NCBI RefSeq assembly: GCF_008831285.2
Contig: NW_022205239.1
Coordinates: 1-43,282, forward strand
Direction of reading: 5' to 3'
Length of the DNA: 43,282 bases
DNA from: Nymphaea colorata
Lineage: Eukaryota > Streptophyta > Magnoliopsida > Nymphaeales > Nymphaeaceae
Part shown: positions 21,609 to 33,450 of the stretch, in pieces
Layout: the number at the start of each line of letters is the position of its first letter
Numbering within the stretch: position 1 is the stretch's first letter
The notes under the pieces: model-generated
Database searches by the model: none
What the model was told of the DNA's origin: nothing
What the model saw: only the letters and a program-made list of their open reading frames with translations
Position numbers and translations under genes: made by a program

Positions 21609-23850
21609 TCAATACTGGGCAGCTTCAGCTTCATACAAATCCTGCTCATTAGGCTTGACTTAGTCTTTCTGAGCTTGAGGCTGGCTGACCAAACGGCTGT
21701 CAGTTAGGGCAATCCCTGGAGAGTTACTACCTTTTATGCCACTTCCTTCGATAGATTTTATTCCAGATTAGTTGGCTTAGGACTTCTTCCAAATCTTGAA
21801 AGCCTTGGTTGGCCATTGGTATTGTTCAGCCTTTTTGTCCAACTTGAACACCACAGATTCGAAATCTCCTCTCTGAATGACGATCTTAAATGGCTATCTC
21901 TCATTTTTATACTTTCCCTTGAGGATATACCCCTATTTCTGTAGAATTCTAAATAATAGAAAATATACTGGGGGTCCACTTCGAGGAGGATGCTGTAGGG
22001 ACAGTTGATGGTGCTCTTAATGGAGACGAAACCGTATCCAATTTCTTCGAAGGTGTTGCCGTAGCTGACCATTTCAGTCTTTTTGCCTTTTTCGAAGCTG
22101 TAGTTTTGAGCCTTGTGCATGAAGGAAACGATGGCATTGTGCAGCAAGTCTAGTTTTTCCTCCTTACTAATGCTTGATTCCCTGATATCAACACGACTGC
22201 TTGCTATCCAGTTGATTGAATACTTGGCAGGCTTGTTGATGTTTTCGGATTTGAGTCTCAGGATGTATCTGCCCTTGGGGAGGTGGAGGAAATGGGCATC
22301 ACCTCTGTTGTATCCCTTCAGGTATTAGATCTCGTAGACTGTGAACCTTGGCTATTTATACTGGCTGGCGTTGCTAACGTATAGGTTGGAGTTAATCATC
22401 GATGTCTGTCCTAACTGCCCACCTTGGACTGGCTTAAGGAAGTCCTAAACCTGCTTGCCTAGATTGTCACGAACTAGTATATACTTGTTCTTGAGGTAAC
22501 GGTGGCCACTGTTTAACCCTGAAACTGATATTCTGGATTGGTTGCTTGAGACGACTACATTCTCAGGGAACTGTTTGATGCAAAAATCAAAGAAACCGTC
22601 GGCAGGCATATCGAACTCGAAGTGCTGTGCTTTCTTCTCGTTTGGCTCAATCTAGAGGATCTTATAGCCAGTGTAGTAGTTGTCCTGCCTTACGGATGTG
22701 ATGTAAGCTGCTGAGAAGTTGTTGAGCAGGTCTTCTCCGGAGATGAGGAAGCACCTATCGAGGGAGATTTAAGGATCGATCTTATCGAATGCTCTGATCA
22801 CTTCCTTGTCGAGATAGCCGAGCTGTCCAGGCCAACTGCTTTTGGAAGTTCCTCTTATGGCCAGATAGGCATGCTATTTTTCATTTTTCACCTATGTGAA
22901 GCCCTTCACGATCTAGAAACTAGCCGAGTTGGGCAAAAGTCCATGGTCTCTGAGAGCGCCTTCGTCCTTAGTCTTCAGGATGATCTTGGCGTGTTTTGCT
23001 TTGCTAAAGTTAGAGTATTTGTGAATGAAGAGTTCTGGGGATTTGGTGAGGTTGAAATACTTCCAGGTGGGATTGGAGAAGTTTTCGATGAATTCGAATG
23101 GCTTCGTGTAGGCGATGCGGTGGTACCCTGCAGTTTTTTCGCCCATGCCTTCAGGAGGATAAGCTCCCATGGGTTGTTGTAGGATAGCCCCAAATCGGCT
23201 CAAAGGTCACCTTGTTGACAGGAATGCGGTCGTCGACGGCAATCACCTCGAACCTGCCGTCGGTATTGGTTATGAGAATGTATTTTCCCGAGGGGGAGAA
23301 GCTTTGCGTGATGAATAAACTCCTGTAGTGGGCAGTAGAGAACACAGCAAGTTCGTTTAGGCAGTGCGGTGCTTTCTTGGGATCGGCGGGACGAGTGGGT
23401 TGGGAATTAAGATCGAAGAAAAGCGGGCGGTTAGTGACAGGATATAGGGTGCTCAGCCTCCTAATGATAACGTTGTCATCGTCTGCGAACTCGATGCCAA
23501 GATCGATCTGGTATTCGTCTTCGTAAAGTTTGGGCCCTTTGAAGTCGCTTCCCTCCTATTCAAGGTTATGAACCTATCGATAGCAGGCATGATCGGTGAG
23601 TTCCTGCTGGCTGTGCACCTTCGAGGTGACTCCTTCAGCATTGTACTTGAGGTAGAATGACTTTTCTGGCTGTAATTTTGATCGTCTTAACTATTACATA
23701 TGATATGTTTATAATTGCTTTAATATTGTTGTTCAAATAAAAATTATTGGATTTTAAAAACTCCACACCGTCGATCGCGAAATGGATCATAGGCTTCTCG
23801 TTTGGGTCATTAAATTTGATGACCAGATCTAAGACATTGATAATGGCGGT
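21609..23850 (-). CDS. Calpain-like protein, active site degenerate
   Basis: This is a calpain-family (C2 cysteine peptidase) protein that probably lacks protease activity. Landmarks in order are DLGIEFADDDNVI, CLNELAVFSTAHYRSLF (the position of the catalytic Cys segment), GKYILITNTDGRFEVIAVDD, RIPV, NPWELILLKAWAKKLQGYHRI, then KTKDEGALRDHGLLPNSASF, where calpains have GLVPGHAYS. The catalytic His is therefore Ser. The Asn-containing NPWG strand is replaced by IRGTSKSSWPGQ. After this come CFLISGEDLLNNFSAAYI and two beta-sandwich (domain III-like) regions with HFLHLPKGRYILRLK. Missing bases near 23188, 23126, 22363 and 21941 break the frame. The 5' end is unresolved: sequence like INVLDLVIKFNDPNEKPMI near 23840 is coding but no start ATG is visible, and a 28-nt intron is likely near 23670-23700. 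Confidence 0.75.
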
Positions 23851-23985
23851 CTAACGATTAATGATAAATGTATATGCAAATACTTAATTTCATATTTGAG
23901 TGATTGTTTATGAATGGCTGCCTGGGATATGAAAAGGGGATTATAGGCAATAAAATTTATTAAATTTAAAATAACATTAGACCAC

Positions 23986-24415
23986 ATGTCATTCCAAAAC
24001 ACCATCTCATAGGACGGGTATTTCCTGCTATATCTGTAGAAGCATCAACATCAACGTTATCCCCTCCTTCGGTCATATCGTTAACGTTGCTGAGGGTGAT
24101 AAAAACAAGGTGGTAAGCATTGAATTACGCAGCTTCACGAGGTTGATCAGTGGAGACAGACAAAGGGAGCCCTCCATACCAGACCCAAAGATTTCGACCC
24201 CTCCAGATATGCCTCCTTCAGTGTCAGAGAAGTCGTCGAGGAGCCCGTCAACAGCGAACATATCCACGAATATGTTGAAAGATCAAGACTCAGCAGAAGA
24301 CTCGGTTTCTGATCGTATCATCAATCATCTATAAGATCATTTATTCATTCGCGGGTATTCAATATGGCGGCTCTGGTTCTTGCAGGAATTCGCATAGGAT
24401 CTAGAAACATATTGA
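23986..24415 (+). CDS. Small hypothetical protein
   Basis: A short plus-strand frame follows an AT-rich promoter region. ATG at 23986 gives MSFQNTISEDGYF. The main open frame (from about 24030 to TGA 24413) reads FGHIVNVAEGDKNKVVSIEL, then a Ser/Pro-rich tail (STPPDMPPSVSEKSSRSPS). The two parts are one base apart in frame, so an indel or intron lies near 24030. No family was recognised. The tail looks disordered and phosphorylatable. Confidence 0.45.
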
Positions 24416-24558
24416 AGACCTTCAGTACTATATACTTTGGAAGAGTGGTAAAAACGTATTTGCTTTGGATAATCGACCAATCGTTATTCTTTGCTATGGA
24501 TGCAGAACATTTTATTGAAGGCTGTTATTGGAATTATAATTAATCTCCAAAAAGATTT

Positions 24559-25722
24559 ATGTCCTTTCAAGCAGTATTGATATTACTGTCTCTGTGCATA
24601 GCTGGTGCTCTTTCCGCACACCCGTAGGCCAAACTAGAATTTATGGCTTACTGCAAATACTACAACTACCCAGTTGAGCCGCATAAAGTGGTGACCTAGG
24701 ACGGATACATTCTCACCATGTTCAGAATCCAGAGGAAAGCAAGCGTCATTAGGTAGGGCCTCAAGCCAATCATCTTACAGCATGGTCTCATCGACAGTTC
24801 TGACACTTGGATCGTCAATGATGAAGACAAAGCTCCCGGATTTATGCTGGCAAACCGAGGCTATGACGTATGGCTTGGCAACAGCAGAGGTAACAAGCAC
24901 TCAAGGAATCACACTAAATACAATCCTGACAAAAATAAGGAGTTTTGGGAGTTTACCTTCCAGCACATGGCTGACTTTGATCTTCCAGCCATATTCACAT
25001 ATGTCAATGGAATCACTAAGCAAAAAGTCAGCTATATAGGACACAGCCAAGGAACAATGCAGATGCATATTACTCTATGCAAGAGGAACGCTGTTGTGGA
25101 AAAATTACTAGATAAGTACTTTGGATTTGGGCCAGTAGCTTATGTTAAACATGCATCTTCAAATGTTGTCAACCTCTTGGACCATAAGGTAGTGATTGAT
25201 TGGTACAAGCTAAGAGGAATTCATGAATTCATGCCAGGATTGAAATGGTTTGAGACTGATGCTGGTATTGTTTTTTGCTCAACTTTTCCTAAGATATGTG
25301 GAGATGCTATTGGACAAATATGCGATGCCGATCCTGAACTTGACAACTATGATCGTTATGATGTCTTAGTTGGCCATGACCCTTCAGGAACCAGTCTTAT
25401 GAATATGGAGCATTGGAAACAGTTGCTTGACTTTGGAACCTATCAAGCATACGATTACGGATCAGCTAAGGAAAACACAGCTCACTACGGACAGGCAACG
25501 CCTCCAGTTTGGGATCTAAAGAACATCAGAGTTCCTATAAGGCTCTTCGCTGGAACTTCTGACGAATTAGCCGACCCCTAAGACGTTAATTACCTATGGA
25601 GCTTGCTGAATGCTGACGTAAAGACATTCTTGAAGTTTTATACATCCGGTCACGCAACGTTTTTATGGGGAAAAGACGTGTCGCCATGGATGAACGACGT
25701 CTTCAATATGCTCCAGAACTGA
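24559..25722 (+). CDS. Acid lipase (alpha/beta hydrolase)
   Basis: This is a secreted or lysosomal triacylglycerol/cholesteryl ester lipase of the gastric/LIPA family. It is an intron-free frame of 387 residues, the usual family length. A signal peptide (SFQAVLILLSLCIAGALSA) is followed by the N-terminal lipase motif KVVTEDGYILTMFRI. The oxyanion segment is LQHGLIDSSDTW. The nucleophile elbow is GHSQG. The catalytic Asp lies in FAGTSDELADPED and the His in TSGHATFLWG. TAG at 24697 is the highly conserved Glu of TEDGYIL, which is direct evidence for the code. A likely role is digestion of lipid in food vacuoles. Confidence 0.93.
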
Positions 25723-25780
25723 TAGTTTGCAAGCATCAATTCTTTAAATAGTTGATAAAAATAAAGTATAGATCAATGGA

Positions 25781-26476
25781 TCACCAACCATACCTGCTCT
25801 TTATCTTTTGCTTTATCATGGCTCTCCTGTTGATGGTAACTTCGTCCTCATCGAATGTCTTGATGGCTTCCTTGACGAAATGGCTCAATTGTCCCTTTCC
25901 TTATAAGAAACTCGTGCTCCAGATGTCGCTTTGGAACGATGCTTTGCTGGTATTGGCTTTCCAATCTTTTTCGATGATCTTGGTTAAGTCAATTTATTTG
26001 GTTTTTTTCGGATCTTAGTTCAGCCATTTGATCCTGTCGACTGTTATCTCTCCTTCATCCTCGTCAACCAACTAGTGTTCGATTTTTCTATCATCATTAA
26101 CAAACTCTTTTTTAATGAAGGACTGGTCTTCAATGTCCCACTTTATCTGTTCTGGAGTGGGTTCAGCAACTTTCACATTCTTGATTGCAGGTTTCACGAT
26201 TAGTTTTTCCGCAATGAATGGTGATTTAGACTCAGTTTTATTCACTGGCTTCGACAGAATTGACAAGAAGGTGGTTGCTAAGTTATTCTTTTCTTTTTCG
26301 ATAACTTTTTTCTCTTGCTCTTTGATCTAAGATATTTTTTGAGGTTTCCAGTCCTTAAGTTCTTTGTCCTCAGGGTCATTCTTGGTCTTACTGTCCTTGA
26401 ATGGAAATTTGCGGATGATTTTCTTACCTTCTTGCTTATTTTCAGTTGGTTTTTATTCAATTTCTTCCTTGCCCAT
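25781..26476 (-). CDS. Highly charged hypothetical protein
   Basis: An uninterrupted minus-strand frame of 231 residues starts MGKEEIEEKPTENKQEGKK. Lys and Glu dominate. The C-terminal half looks more ordered (DRIKWLNEDPKKTKEIDLT, then FLEGKGQLSHFVKEAIKTF and INRRAMIKQKIKSRYGW). Gly2 could be myristoylated, but position 6 is not ideal. It is convergent with the lipase, whose stop lies 58 bases away. No family was recognised. Confidence 0.65.
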
Positions 26477-26666
26477 TTTATAATAGACAGTCAATGAAAA
26501 ATTATCCCGATAAGAATGGAGAGCTTTGACATTTAAAAATATAAAAAAATGATACATTTTTTGATAAATAGGAACCAGCTATCATCACTATCCAAGCAAG
26601 AGCCCTATTTCCAGTATTGAAGTATGATTTTATCAGCAAAATAGCATACTTTGGGATTATATTTAA

Positions 26667-27659
26667 ATGTTATCAACTGAAGTAAAAAATATCCATCAGG
26701 CATTGTCGAGCCAGCTGATCCCAAAAAGCGAATAGCTCCACCGCCATGTCAAGGAATTCCTGATCTCCGAGATTAAGGGTACCCCCCAAATCATTAGTTA
26801 GACTTCTAGACAATCAATATCCAAAATGACCATGTCCTCGACGAACTCAAAACTGAATGGGATCAGTATAACAAGATCGTCAGCGACCTAAAGACCAAAA
26901 AAACAAAGGATAGCAAGTTTATCGAAGGCGGTGCGGGGTATCCATCATAGTATCAAGATATCTGAAGGTCAAAGAGGATGAAATAAAGGGAAAGGCCAAA
27001 GTCCTCGAATCTATTTCCACTGGTCTCAAGGAAAGCGTCACCAAAATGAAACCTCTCAATTTCTCCAAACTTCCCTATGAGAAGGAGCCGATCTTGAAGG
27101 ACGTCTTTTCCACCTTTTACCACATTCTCTACAACGAGCCTATTGAAAAATTCGACTGGACCAAATTCAAGCAGTTAGCCCTTCTCCACGAGTAAGGAGA
27201 GGATTTCATCACTCGTTTGGCCAACGTGAACTTCAAGGACTTGCCAAGTGATCACTACGATAGGCTGAGACAGTTGAAGGCAGATCCTAAGTTTATGGAT
27301 GTTTGCTAGAACTCAACATTCGCTTTTGACATTGTAGACCTGGCAGACTGGATCGACTATGTGGTGGAGGGCCACAAGGTGTTCTTGGAGAAGCGTCAGA
27401 ACGAGTTGGATTACGAAAAGATCAGGAGAGATATTGACAAGAGGTCTGACGGTACTCTGCAGCTGAAATAATAGTTTTGCAACTAAACTTTGAAGGATAT
27501 CGATGCCTACCAGACTAATCTGATGAACTTGCAATCAGAATTGAGGACTCTTGTGATTGGAGTAATCTTTTTGCTATATAGATGAACCATAACCTGAAGG
27601 ATTTGAGCGAAATCGAAGAGAAAAGAAGAGAAAAAGTAGCAGCAATTAACGCCATTTGA
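26667..27659 (+). CDS. Dynein-stalk-like coiled-coil protein
   Basis: A protein of about 320 residues whose central part resembles the coiled-coil stalk and microtubule-binding tip of dynein heavy chains, without any motor domain. Key stretches are LPYEKEPILKDVFSTFYHIL, FDWTKFKQLALLHEEGEDFI, LANVNFKDLPSDHYDRLRQL, then NSTFAFDIVDLADWIDYVV and FLEKRQNELDYEKIRRDID, the order seen in dynein stalks (a Trp helix, then a return coil). Two 20-nt introns are supported: 26931-26950 and 27562-27581. One base seems missing near 26810. ATG at 26667 and TGA at 27657 bound it. The similarity is judged by eye, so the family is probable, not certain. Confidence 0.6.
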
Positions 27660-27742
27660 TTGTTTCGCAAATTAACATCAATTTTATAATCTATCTGCAT
27701 CAATTTTAGCCAACAAAAAAGGCTTTTCTGACCTTTTAATCT

Positions 27743-27898
27743 ATGGCTAAAATTATTCTACTGTATACTGAGTAGCAAAGATTCGGAGAGCTTCTCAAGC
27801 AGTGTCTTTAAGTATCATTTCAACGAGGTCCTTATGGTAGGAAAGATAGGACTGGTGTTTGATAATGAAAATTTCCAAAATCTATTTATTCTAAATTG
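27743..27898 (+). other. Possible upstream exon or short frame
   Basis: ATG at 27743 opens MAKIILL. After a frame change near 27760-27775 the sequence reads SVFKYHFNEVLMVGKIGLVF up to TGA at 27897. It may be the first exon of the next gene or a separate short gene. There is too little to decide. Confidence 0.3.
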
Positions 27899-28731
27899 AT
27901 GTCGCACTTCATAAGTGGGGTAAATCTGGAGGGCTCTCTAATTTTTCACGTAACTCCACCGCAGATCATCAAGCCGCGCATGAAGCGCTTCCTCAAATCG
28001 AACAACATGGAGACCTTTTTTGGTCGTAAAAGCGAAAGCAAAATTATCGATCATGTTTGTTAGAGATTTTCGCAGATAGAACAATAGCATCTCAAGGCCG
28101 AAAAGGAACTATTCATCAGCAACAAATGTTCCACACTTAAACGAAAGTTCAAATCGTCATTCAACCCCAATGCCAGTGGAAAGTAAGCTTCCCAAATATT
28201 CAGGTCAGTATAAAACTTTTTCAGTGAGGAAAGCATGACCTTGGAAGAAAAGATACGCAAAATTCCAATGAACCTCAAGGAATTGACCTCCAAGATGCCG
28301 AGAAGATTGTAGCTTGAGAAGAAATATAACTCAAACATTAATATAAAGATGATATCGATTCAGGAGGCCGAGCTTATCAACCGCCAGAAGGAATAATACA
28401 GGCAGTGGCTAAACTAAAGCAACAACTGTCTAAACTCTCCCAACCTCAATAAGGTAAATTTTCGATAAAGAAGATGACATTTCTTTTTTAGAAATTATCG
28501 GCAAAACAAAAGAAGTTGAAATTGCGGACCGAGAGTTCCCAAATACCTGAATTTCCATAGGTGGAGAGCGCTTTCAATACTGCCAGAAGAGAAGAATCAA
28601 AGTTATAATTTTTGTTGAAGGAAAATGGACATCAAAAGTGCTATACCAAAAAATTTAGAAAACCGTTTACCAGTTTGGACAGATAACGGAATCGCTATTC
28701 ATCAAATGATATTTAATTAAGCAGATATTGA
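27899..28731 (+). CDS. Hypothetical basic helical protein
   Basis: Two introns, 28183-28203 (21 nt) and 28454-28491 (38 nt, the longest seen here), give a clean frame of 257 residues. The sequence starts MSHFISGVNLEGSLIFHV and is rich in Lys/Arg and heptad-like helices (IEQEHLKAEKELFISNK, LTLEEKIRKI, INRQKEEYRQWLNESN). TAA/TAG are frequent and fit Glu. No family was recognised. The start could lie upstream (27743) if that segment is an exon. Confidence 0.55.
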
Positions 28732-28977
28732 TAGAAATGCATTTGCATTCCGTCACATTCCATACATTAATCACCCAAGATCGAACCCTTGCCAATCTGT
28801 TTCATTTTACTCCATTTTTTTCCTTATTTTTATGATGTTTAGATACTATTTTGGATAAAGTTAGGATAGGAAAATAGTGGATAAATATCTTAGGTAGAAA
28901 TCTACCTTAAAAAAATGTTTATAAATCCTTTATCTAAGAGTTGAAGCGTTTTCATTTATTAATTTAAATTATAATTA

Positions 28978-30422
28978 ATGAATAATAATATTCTAACATT
29001 TTAGTAATCTTAGTGCCTCTAGGCCTCCAAGCTCCAATCAGTCGAAAAAGATTCAGCAATCATCAACAGGTCCTACGCTCTCTGTTTTATACTTTATTTT
29101 TTGCAGGGAAACGTCATATCGATCGGCCAAACCATGCCTTACCTATATAAGTAACTGCCCTCTTACAAAACATTGGCGCTTTTTAGCACAATCGACCTGC
29201 CGTTTTCCTTCAAATTTATGCTCTGTAATTCGCACATAAAGCAGCACCCTTCCTCGAGAAGTACACCAACCTCACCTACGGAAAGCGCAAAACTTGGATA
29301 ATCATCAGCCAGTCGATATGCGCCACTATTTTGCTAGTGAGCTCCTTCTTCACTGAAGTCACCTTTGCCTCTCTCATCGCCATGCTCCTCATGTCGTCAG
29401 AACTCTTCCTCACCATCCAGGACATCTCCTTAGATAGCCTCTCCATCAAGGAAACACGATCGCCCGAAAGAGCAAGCATGATACAGTCGATTGCGCAACC
29501 GTTTGGAACGGTCATCGGCAGTCTTGTCCTTCTAAAATTAACTTCAAATGAATTTGCTGGCAAAATCGGACTCGATCAGGCTATCACAACACCCACAGTC
29601 ATCATCAGATTGGTTTCTACTGGACTCATCATAACTGCCATCCTCATGCATCTATTGTTCAGGGAAACCGCTCTTGAATGCTAACGGAAGGGAAAATAAA
29701 AGAAGTTTTGTGAGATTGTATCCTATTCTAAGACTTTTCTGAACATCAATTCAAAATACTGCAGGACCATTATATTCTTCCTCATCTATTACCAAGGCAT
29801 GAAGTTTTACGAAGCAGGATATGACTACGAATTGGTGAAGTCTGGCTTTTCCCGAGATACTTCAAACTCTATTTCTAATCTGATCGCTTTGCCTGTGCTG
29901 GGACTTACTTTTTATATGGCTGGCCTTATCAACAAGGTGGGTCTCCAGCCTTCGTTAATTATGACGCTTCTTTCTCAATGCCTGCTGTATACATTTAATA
30001 TCATCGTCTTTTCTCGTAATCCTCACGTCCTTATTTGCACTCAATTCCTTGCTCAGGTGCTAATAACTTACAAAAATATGGTCCTTTATATCATTATAAA
30101 CAGTTTTCCCCTTCACGGGCTGTCAGGGATGTTTATAACCATCATGCTAAGTGTATGGAATTTAGGAGAGCTAAAGACCCTCAATACACTTATCATCGAT
30201 ATTTTCGGCTGGAAGACATGTGCTTTGTTTGGAATAGGACTGCAAATCGTTATTATTTGCTTCATTCCAACCATCTTCTAGTGGATCAACGCAGGCGTGG
30301 TCGAAATAGACGCCTCCATCTCCGAGGAAGAAGAGCTATACAACGAATTCCCGCCAAAGACATTGACATATTCCGATAACTCCGAGTCAGATGAGGCCTC
30401 ATTTGAGGAAGAGGAAAATTGA
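28978..30422 (+). CDS. Acetyl-CoA transporter (AT-1/SLC33A1 family)
   Basis: This is a polytopic membrane transporter that moves acetyl-CoA into the ER/Golgi lumen for acetylation of secretory proteins. One 20-nt intron (29225-29244) gives 474 residues (human AT-1 has about 550). Family marks are GNVISIGQTMPYLYKEL, STIDLPFSFKFMLSPFLEKY, GKRKTWIIISQS, the signature QDISLDSLSIKE and QGMKFYEAGYDYELVKSGFS. About ten to twelve hydrophobic segments are visible. The C-terminus is acidic (DASISEEEELYNEF, then SDEASFEEEEN). The intron join exactly rebuilds SPFLEKYTNL, which is good evidence for the splice. Confidence 0.9.
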
Positions 30423-30449
30423 TTTATATTAAATTTAAAATATCTTACG

Positions 30450-30953
30450 ATGGAAGTCAACCCAAAATAAATGAAGTCAAAGGATCAGGTGGAGTCTAAG
30501 AAGAAGAAAAAGAACAAGGAGAAGAAGGAAAAGCATGAGAATTTGATGAAAGCGTATCCTCCAACGTGTTTTTCTTGCTCAGCGCATGAAACCTAGTACC
30601 TGAGGATATTCCCGAAGGGTGGAAAGAGCGTCCCTACTTGCAAATCGTGTGGATTCAAGCTCTAAGGAAAGTATGGCTATCTTTGCTGTCCGAAGAGCGC
30701 CAGTTGCTTCCAGCTCTGCTCCACTTGCCGAATTTGCACGAAAAATCATATCCTCCGCAACGTCCTTTCTCTCAAGAACCAGCAGGGAAACACACTGTAC
30801 GCCCAGAATAAATTTAAATGCCATGGCTGCAAGGAGGAAAAAGAAGTCCTCAATAAAGGAGTGATGCACTGCGAAACCTGTGCGTTCTCGATTTGCATGG
30901 AATGCATCGAGAAAACAGAAGCTCTCTGGGATAACTTGAACACAGATGAATGA
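30450..30953 (+). CDS. Cys-rich zinc-binding protein
   Basis: An intron-free frame of 167 residues begins 28 bases after the transporter. A lysine-rich N-terminus (SKKKKKNKEKKEKHEN) is followed by at least six CXXC pairs: CFSC, CKSC, CSTC with CTKNH, CHGC, CETC and CMEC. This implies three or so zinc sites, of a RING/B-box or zinc-ribbon kind. The order does not match a family I can name. It could be an RNA- or protein-binding adaptor. Confidence 0.7.
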
Positions 30954-31041
30954 TCAAATTTCACTTATCTTCAATTGATCACACGATTACTTTCATATAC
31001 TACAATCATCAGATTCTTGTGGTAAACAATACTTATAATTA

Positions 31042-31793
31042 ATGATGAAGGTGGACCAGATTGAGCAGGATATTCAGATAAGCTAGCCCTTCGAAGGCAC
31101 ATCGCTGCTGGGAAACGCAAGAAGTAACTTCGTCAGCAAAGTCTACTCGATCCTGTCCTTGCAGCTCATCGTCACTGTCTTGTTTGTTACTGCCACCATG
31201 GTGAGCCCATCATATGCTGCTTTTCAGGCATAAAATATGTGGCTCTTCTACTGTGCAATTGTTGGATCACTTGCCTTCATTATTCCTTTGGCTTGCTGCC
31301 AATTCTCGAAGTAAGTCCCCGCAAACTACTTGCTTCTCCTTGGTTTCACATTGTGTGAGTCATATATGGTCTCGATGATATGCTCTCTGTACACTCCGGA
31401 TAGCGTGCTTCAAGCAGCTGCTGCCACCTGTGCAGCAACCGTAGGACTGACTGTCTACGCGATGCGAACAAAGTCTGATTTTACAGAATGCACACATTGG
31501 ATGCTCGGTAACAACCAAATAATTTAGGATTCTTTTGGAGCTTCTTCTTCATCGCATTTTTCATGACTCTTATCAACATATTCTTCATTCAAAGCGATAT
31601 CGTTACGATCCTCATAGCGATTGGAATTGCCTCCGTCTACAGCATCTATCTCATCATAGACACTCAACTCATACTTGGTGGAAAGAATGCAGAGCTGACT
31701 CTAGACAACTATGTCTTAGGAGCTGTTATTCTCTACATTGACATCATCAGGCTTTTCATAGAGATTTTGAGGATAATCGGAAAGAAGAAATGA
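31042..31793 (+). CDS. TMBIM/Bax inhibitor-1 family membrane protein
   Basis: A seven-helix ER/Golgi membrane protein of the LFG/TMBIM group, calcium-leak channels that moderate cell death. One 20-nt intron (31508-31527) gives 243 residues. Marks include SKVYSILSLQLIVTVLFV, EVPANYLLLLGFTLCESY, the family motif TKSDFT, WMLGFFWSFFFIAFFM and SIYLIIDTQLILGGKN ending in ILYIDIIRLFIEIL. The conserved Asp pair of the pH sensor is present (IIDTQ and YIDI). The short cytosolic N-terminus resembles TMBIM4. TAA at 31312-31314 is Glu in SKEVPANY. Confidence 0.9.
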
Positions 31794-31832
31794 TTCAGAT
31801 AAACATGATCTCAAAGATAATCATAATTCAAT

Positions 31833-33038
31833 TCAGAACTTATCAGTTATAAATCCTCTGCCAGGCCTAGGCCCGCATTATTTGTCATAGTCTTAAAATG
31901 TAGCCTCTATTTTTTTTATGAATAAATCGAAGGGGCAAGACTCTCCTTGATCGTATACTTGGATATACTTTCCATTGAACTTTATTTTGATGAATAGGGA
32001 ATGATTTTCGTCATTTTCATGAAGCTCGATGATCATGTTCGCTCCAAATTATGGCTCAAAGCAGTTTTCTTGCGGGGAAAGAGTTCTATCCTTCATTCTA
32101 TTGATGCATTATTGAGAGGTCATATTTAGGTTCACCATGATCGGCCACATATTGCTTGAGTGATAAATGATGCATGTCATCTTCTTCTTTGTTTTCTTGC
32201 TAGCAGCATCTTTCAGCTTGCCTATCATGGCTTCAAATGGCAAGGTCACTAGCAGTCTTCCGAGCTTTCCATTATAGAATATTGCTGTGTACAAATTGTA
32301 TATATATTTTAACTCTTCATTATCATCTTTCGTATATTATTTTGGAAGATCAATGCCTAAAAAGCGGTCGGATTAAAGTCCTTTGTAAAGATCAGATATG
32401 GCCTACACAGTACCTTTGCTTGGCTTCATTTTGAAGAGTAATTTCATCTTTTATATAATAATTTATTCTTTTTTATAGATTTTTTATACTTAATTTTTGA
32501 TTTATTTGATTCTTTATGCATAAAGGTCATTATAGTTTGAGCAACTGTCCAGGATATAGTCGAAAGGATGAAGGGCTATGGATTGAAATCCTTATTTTAG
32601 AGCAAAATGATCACGTTTTATTTAAGTTCGCATTTTCCTTGAATACAGTGGAGTAAATGGTGGATTTAAGAACTTTTATTAAACATTTTATAATAGCTTT
32701 TCTCCTTATTTAAGGGGATACATTCCATATATTAGGCTAAACGCTGATAACTGTGTTCTCTGAAGAGAAGATGAGAAAAACTAAACTAGGGTGCGATTAA
32801 ACTACTCAGGAAGAAGATTATCCGTGCCAATATATTCCTCTCGAAGATAGGTCCCCAAGTTATATAGTTGCCTCATGCCTGCAGGCGTTAGCTAGCCTGC
32901 ATGGTTCGCAGTGGTGTCTTTGGTATAATAATCGATCTTGGGGTATAGTGCTCCGTGCCTCATCATCGCAAAGGCGTAGATAAGGTTTGCGTTAGCCATA
33001 TAGGATATGAGAAGGAATAGGCAGAGTTTCTAACACAT
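31833..33038 (-). CDS. Histidine-acid-phosphatase-like protein, copy A
   Basis: An intron-free minus-strand frame of 401 residues with a signal peptide (LCLFLLISYMANA). It is a clade-2 histidine phosphatase by fold: AFAMMRHGALYP, LTPAGMRQLYNLGTYLREEY, then SSSLQRTQLSAFSLIYGMYP. The classical RHGXRXP motif has Leu in place of its second Arg (RHGALYP). The C-terminal HD motif is HS (YHSSNMWPIMVNLN), so the usual proton-donor Asp is missing. About thirty TAA/TAG codons are read as Glu. It is the most downstream member of a tandem array. It is likely secreted or lysosomal. Whether it is catalytic is doubtful. Confidence 0.85.
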
Positions 33039-33450
33039 CTTTAAAAGTATAAGATTAAGAAATTAAATTATTTGACTTGATCTAGAAACAATTAATCTTA
33101 TAATAACAGCAACAATTTTGTTTTAATGGTCCTTAGCTTCAAAATTGATCTTAAGCAAGATCTTTTATATGTTTATGATCGTTTTATTCAAAGCTTATTT
33201 TTTAGAATAAGATTATTCTTCTGAAAAGCAAAATAAGAGAAAAATCACTTTGATAAACTAAAATCACACATGAATGATAATAAACAATTACAGTTTTGCA
33301 ATAATAGCTCTTTATAAATAAAAATTAAAGGAAAGACTTGATCAAATAATTTTACATAGCTTTTGCGTCTGATGTGACAAAGATTTCATGATTACTCATC
33401 TTGCAATCAAATGGTTGCAGAATTCAATATCAAATATAATATCATCCATC
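33039..33450. other. AT-rich spacer between phosphatase copies A and B
   Basis: This AT-rich spacer of 412 bases lies between the start of copy A and the stop of copy B. It should carry the promoter of A. No frame or repeat was recognised in it. Confidence 0.5.
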
